The position numbers were made by a program, and so were the translations under genes. From JBALVO01 sp036961445 (GTDB taxonomy: Bacteria > Pseudomonadota > Gammaproteobacteria > Pseudomonadales > Halieaceae), in the NCBI GenBank assembly GCA_036961445.1, contig JBALVO010000003.1, forward strand, positions 1 through 64,000: a stretch of 64,000 nucleotides of DNA. Direction: 5' to 3'. The notes under the pieces are model-generated. The model did no database searches and was not told where the DNA came from. It saw only the letters and a program-made list of their open reading frames with translations. This document shows, piece after piece, positions 61,635 through 64,000 of this stretch. Each line of letters begins with the position of its first letter. Within the stretch, counting starts at the first letter, position 1.

Positions 61635-62903
61635 TTACAGGTCTTTGGCCAGGCGCACGCCACTAAATTGCCAGCGGTCCTTAGGATAGAAAAAATTTCG
61701 ATAAGTAGGGCGCACATGCCGACTCTGGCTGGCGCAGGATCCGCCACGTAATACCCATTGGTTGGCCATGAACTTGCCGTTGTATTCGCCAATAGCCCCG
61801 GCACTGGCCTTAAAACCAGGGTAGGGACGGTAAGCGGAGCCAGTCCATTGCCAGCAATCACTGTACAGCTGTAATAGCGGTTCGTCACCTTTGGCTGGCA
61901 TGGGATGTAGCTTGTCAGGATCAAAATTGCTCGCCGCAAAAGGCTGTAAGCTTGCGGCATACTCCCATTCAAATTCAGTGGGCAAGCGTGCACCAGCCCA
62001 GTTGGCATAGGCATCGGCCTCGTAACCGCTAAGGTGGCACGCGGGCTGTTGCGGCTGCCGGGTTAGCAGGCCGTGTAGCGTAAAGTGTAACTGCTGGCCA
62101 TCGCGGTCCAGCCAGTAAAGGGGTCGCAGCCACTGTTCTTGCTGCACTGTTGCCCAACCATCGGCCAGCCAGAACTCAGGACGCTGGTAGCCGCCATCAT
62201 CGATAAAAAGCTGGAACTCGGCATTGGTGACCAAGCGGTTGGCCAGAGCATAGGCATTGAGATAAATTCGGCTGGCCGGCCCCTCGTTGTCAAAAGCAAA
62301 TGTGTGTTCATCTGTTAGCGCGGCGTTGGTGCCCACTGTTACTAACCCAGAGGGAAATTCTCTCCATTGCCGGGGCGTACCCGGTTCCGTAGAAAGCCGC
62401 TGTAGCTCGGATCTGCTATAGCTGGGAAATAGAGGGTTGACGTGCAGCGAGTACTTCAAGTCCGTATAAAAGAGCTCCTGATGTTGTTGCTCGTGTTCAA
62501 TGCCCAGTCTACAACGTGCATTAATGGTGCTTCGGTCTGGATGATCGCTATCACCGAGTAGTCTGGTCATGGCGTTGTCGATATGCGCTCTGTATGCCAT
62601 GACCTCATCGACAGTAGGGCGCGACAGCAAGCCGCGATCTGCGCGCGAAAACTGCTCCCCGACACCGTTGTAATACGAATTGAATAGCAGTTGATACTGA
62701 TCATTGGGAGACCGGTAATTACTGAGGAACGGCTTCAATAAAAAGGTTTCGAAGAACCAGCTGGTATGCGCTATGTGCCATTTCGGGGGGCTGGCAAAGG
62801 CCTCGGCCTGTAAGCCAAAATCCTCTATACACAGAGGCTCGCAGGCCTGCAACGACTGTTGCCGGGTTTGCTGGTAACGCTGCAGCATGCTTTGATCAAT
62901 CAT
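61635..62903 (-). CDS. egtB: Hercynine oxygenase EgtB (ergothioneine synthesis)
   Basis: The product has 422 residues: an N-terminal DinB-like helical domain and a C-terminal formylglycine-generating-enzyme-like sulfoxide synthase domain. The iron-binding histidines are visible in KWHIAHTSWFFETF (His43/46) and HEQQHQELFY (His137/His141). The C-terminal end has the signature WVLRGGSCASQSRHVRPTYR. It joins a thiol (cysteine or gamma-glutamylcysteine) to hercynine with O2. No egtA, egtC or egtE gene is near, so a short pathway is likely. ATG 62903 overlaps the PhzF-like stop by 8 bases. A selenoneine or ovothiol-type role is an alternative. Confidence 0.9.
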   Translation of the reverse strand: MIDQSMLQRYQQTRQQSLQACEPLCIEDFGLQAEAFASPPKWHIAHTSWFFETFLLKPFLSNYRSPNDQYQLLFNSYYNGVGEQFSRADRGLLSRPTVDEVMAYRAHIDNAMTRLLGDSDHPDRSTINARCRLGIEHEQQHQELFYTDLKYSLHVNPLFPSYSRSELQRLSTEPGTPRQWREFPSGLVTVGTNAALTDEHTFAFDNEGPASRIYLNAYALANRLVTNAEFQLFIDDGGYQRPEFWLADGWATVQQEQWLRPLYWLDRDGQQLHFTLHGLLTRQPQQPACHLSGYEADAYANWAGARLPTEFEWEYAASLQPFAASNFDPDKLHPMPAKGDEPLLQLYSDCWQWTGSAYRPYPGFKASAGAIGEYNGKFMANQWVLRGGSCASQSRHVRPTYRNFFYPKDRWQFSGVRLAKDL

Positions 62904-63908
62904 TCTTTGTTGTCGATTCCAAAATCTTGCACCGACCGCCCACATCGATATGTTTGGGTGTCCAGCGTGCTAGTAACAGGCCTCCCTGATGGGAGCATTG
63001 TTGCGCCGTTAGGCTGGTAAAGCGATGTGACCAATATTCAGCGAGCACGCGAACCGCAGATCCAGTAGCAGGGTCTTCATCAACGCCATATTGGGGAGCA
63101 AAATAACGCAGTTGAACAGCATCCGGGCCTATGCAAGGATGCGCAGAGGTGCAAATCAAAGCCCGCTGCGACAGCTCCGATAGACAATCCAGGGGCTGTG
63201 TAAGTTGTTTCAGAGTGAATTTGTCAGGCCACTGTAGAATCAGGTATCCGTGTTCATCGCCGCAGCTGGCGGCCGCGATCGGTTGCTGTTGTTGCGGAAA
63301 GACTTCCGCTATCCAGTCAGGAACAGGGATGCACTTGGTCGGCAAGCGATTGAAGCGCAGCCAGGTATTGGCTTGCTGCTGCCAGCCTAGAATATGGCTG
63401 TTGTTCATTGTCACCGACAGTTCGTCGCACTGCAGTCGTCGCAGCCAGCTGTGGGTCGCAGCCAGCATGCCGTGACCGCAACATTGGATGGCTTGGCCGT
63501 CTACGGTGTAGCAGCTAACGATTATGGCGGGATATTTGCTGTGCCGGGTGGGCCAGCTTTGGCAGAGCGTCACTTCTGTGCCGGTAGCCATTGGTTGCAT
63601 GGGGGCGCGTCGCAGGATTTGCAGCTGGCAGGGGTTGCCAACGCCACTTTCAGAAATCGCGGCATCGGCCTTCTCAGGTAGAAAGGTCGCGATCAGCTCG
63701 CTGTTATCACCTTGTCCTTGGCACGAAAAAATCTGATCTTGNNNNNNNNNNNNNNNNNNNNNNNNNNNNNNNNNNNNNNNNNNNNNNNNNNNNNNNNNNN
63801 NNNNNNNNNNNNNNNNNNNNNNNNNNNNNNNNNNNNNNNNNTCGCGATCAGCTCGCTGTTATCACCTTGTCCTTGGCACGAAAAAATCTGATCTTGAGTG
63901 GGCTTCAT
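62896..63908 (-). CDS. PhzF family isomerase-like protein (interrupted by an artificial gap)
   Basis: The gene runs across a 100-N gap. Joining 62896-63741 directly to 63897-63908 gives one frame of 285 residues starting MKPTQDQIF, normal for the PhzF diaminopimelate-epimerase-like fold. Family marks are QCCGHGMLAATHSW and GVDEDPATGSAVRVLAEYW; the first half is divergent. From ATG 63600 alone the product would be 234 residues and lack the first strands. PhzF proteins isomerise small metabolites; the substrate here is unknown. It is the first gene of the operon with egtB, egtD and the MFS gene. Confidence 0.72.
63687..63741. repeat. 55-base contig-end duplicate, left copy
   Basis: This 55-base segment ending at the N run is identical to 63842-63896 just after the run. 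It codes for part of the PhzF-like protein in both places. It is most simply an unmerged assembly overlap, not a biological repeat. Confidence 0.9.
63742..63841. other. Assembly gap of exactly 100 N
   Basis: One hundred N bases, the conventional filler for a gap of unknown size. Identical 55-base flanks and an open frame across the join show that little or no sequence is missing. Confidence 0.98.
63842..63896. repeat. 55-base contig-end duplicate, right copy
   Basis: Identical to 63687-63741. The four codons after it (63897-63908, minus strand) supply the start ATG of the PhzF-like gene. Confidence 0.9.
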
Positions 63909-64000
63909 CGTCTATCGGTCAATATTTATAGCTATAGCTTAGCACGGAGTTTGCCAGAGAACCGGCAAAGCTGGCTACAACTGACTCATAACTTTGATGG

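Noticed and set aside
63687..63896. 55-base duplication as target-site or mobile-element repeat
   Set aside because: It flanks exactly 100 N and collapses into one continuous gene, which is an assembly signature.

Overview
The window looks like a chromosomal contig of a heterotrophic, probably marine gammaproteobacterium of the Cellvibrionales/Halieaceae (OM60/NOR5) type. The main reason is the 28.3-48.8 kb block, whose gene order (rluE-nudJ-mnmA-hflD-purB-roxA / icd / clpS-clpA / infA-bpt-aat-trxB / ftsK-lolA-rarA-serS-cysG) is, from memory, the order seen in Pseudomonas. CysB, ThrH, YajC, LolA, RluE and RoxA are also gammaproteobacterial in style. The finer placement is inference. No rRNA, tRNA, CRISPR array, insertion sequence or prophage was found.

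Layout. 1-2.7 kb: the tail of a cytochrome P450, a HIT protein, a divergent amidohydrolase, an NTF2-like protein and a MarR regulator, which looks like a catabolic island edge. 2.8-11 kb: housekeeping and transport genes (xth, yajC, a D-cysteine desulfhydrase-like gene, AGCS symporter, 5'-nucleotidase, cysB, thrH, a Lys-Asp repeat secreted protein, pabB). 11.3-28.3 kb: a compact acyl-CoA carbon-assimilation region. A plus-strand run (carboxyltransferase, biotin carboxylase/BCCP, methylmalonyl-CoA epimerase, methylmalonyl-CoA mutase, MeaB, Rieske protein) faces a minus-strand run (methylsuccinyl-CoA dehydrogenase, mesaconyl-CoA hydratase, ethylmalonyl-CoA mutase, a second MeaB, malyl-/beta-methylmalyl-CoA lyase). 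A malyl-CoA thioesterase-like gene and a small membrane protein diverge from the latter. Together these encode nearly all of the ethylmalonyl-CoA pathway plus propionyl-CoA to succinyl-CoA conversion. Crotonyl-CoA carboxylase/reductase is the one step not seen here.

28.3-51 kb: the conserved core block, including a clustered N-degron set (aat, bpt, clpS, clpA), followed by the tail-specific protease prc. 51-54.7 kb: a CYP153-like P450, a PspA-like/YiaAB-like pair and an HTH regulator. 54.8-58 kb: a three-domain LplT-PlsC-AMP-binding lipid remodelling protein with a degenerate, truncated third domain. 58-59.3 kb: two exported proteins of unknown function. 59.3-63.9 kb: a minus-strand operon (PhzF-like, EgtB, EgtD, MFS transporter) pointing to ergothioneine synthesis. 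The MFS gene carries an apparent one-base frameshift.

How it may fit together (inference): a CYP153-type hydroxylase would feed alkanes into beta-oxidation, the ethylmalonyl-CoA genes would assimilate the acetyl-CoA without a glyoxylate shunt, and the PCC/epimerase/mutase set would recover the propionyl-CoA. Near the right end a 100-N scaffold gap is flanked by an identical 55-bp sequence on both sides, so the gap is probably artificial and the PhzF-like gene continuous.
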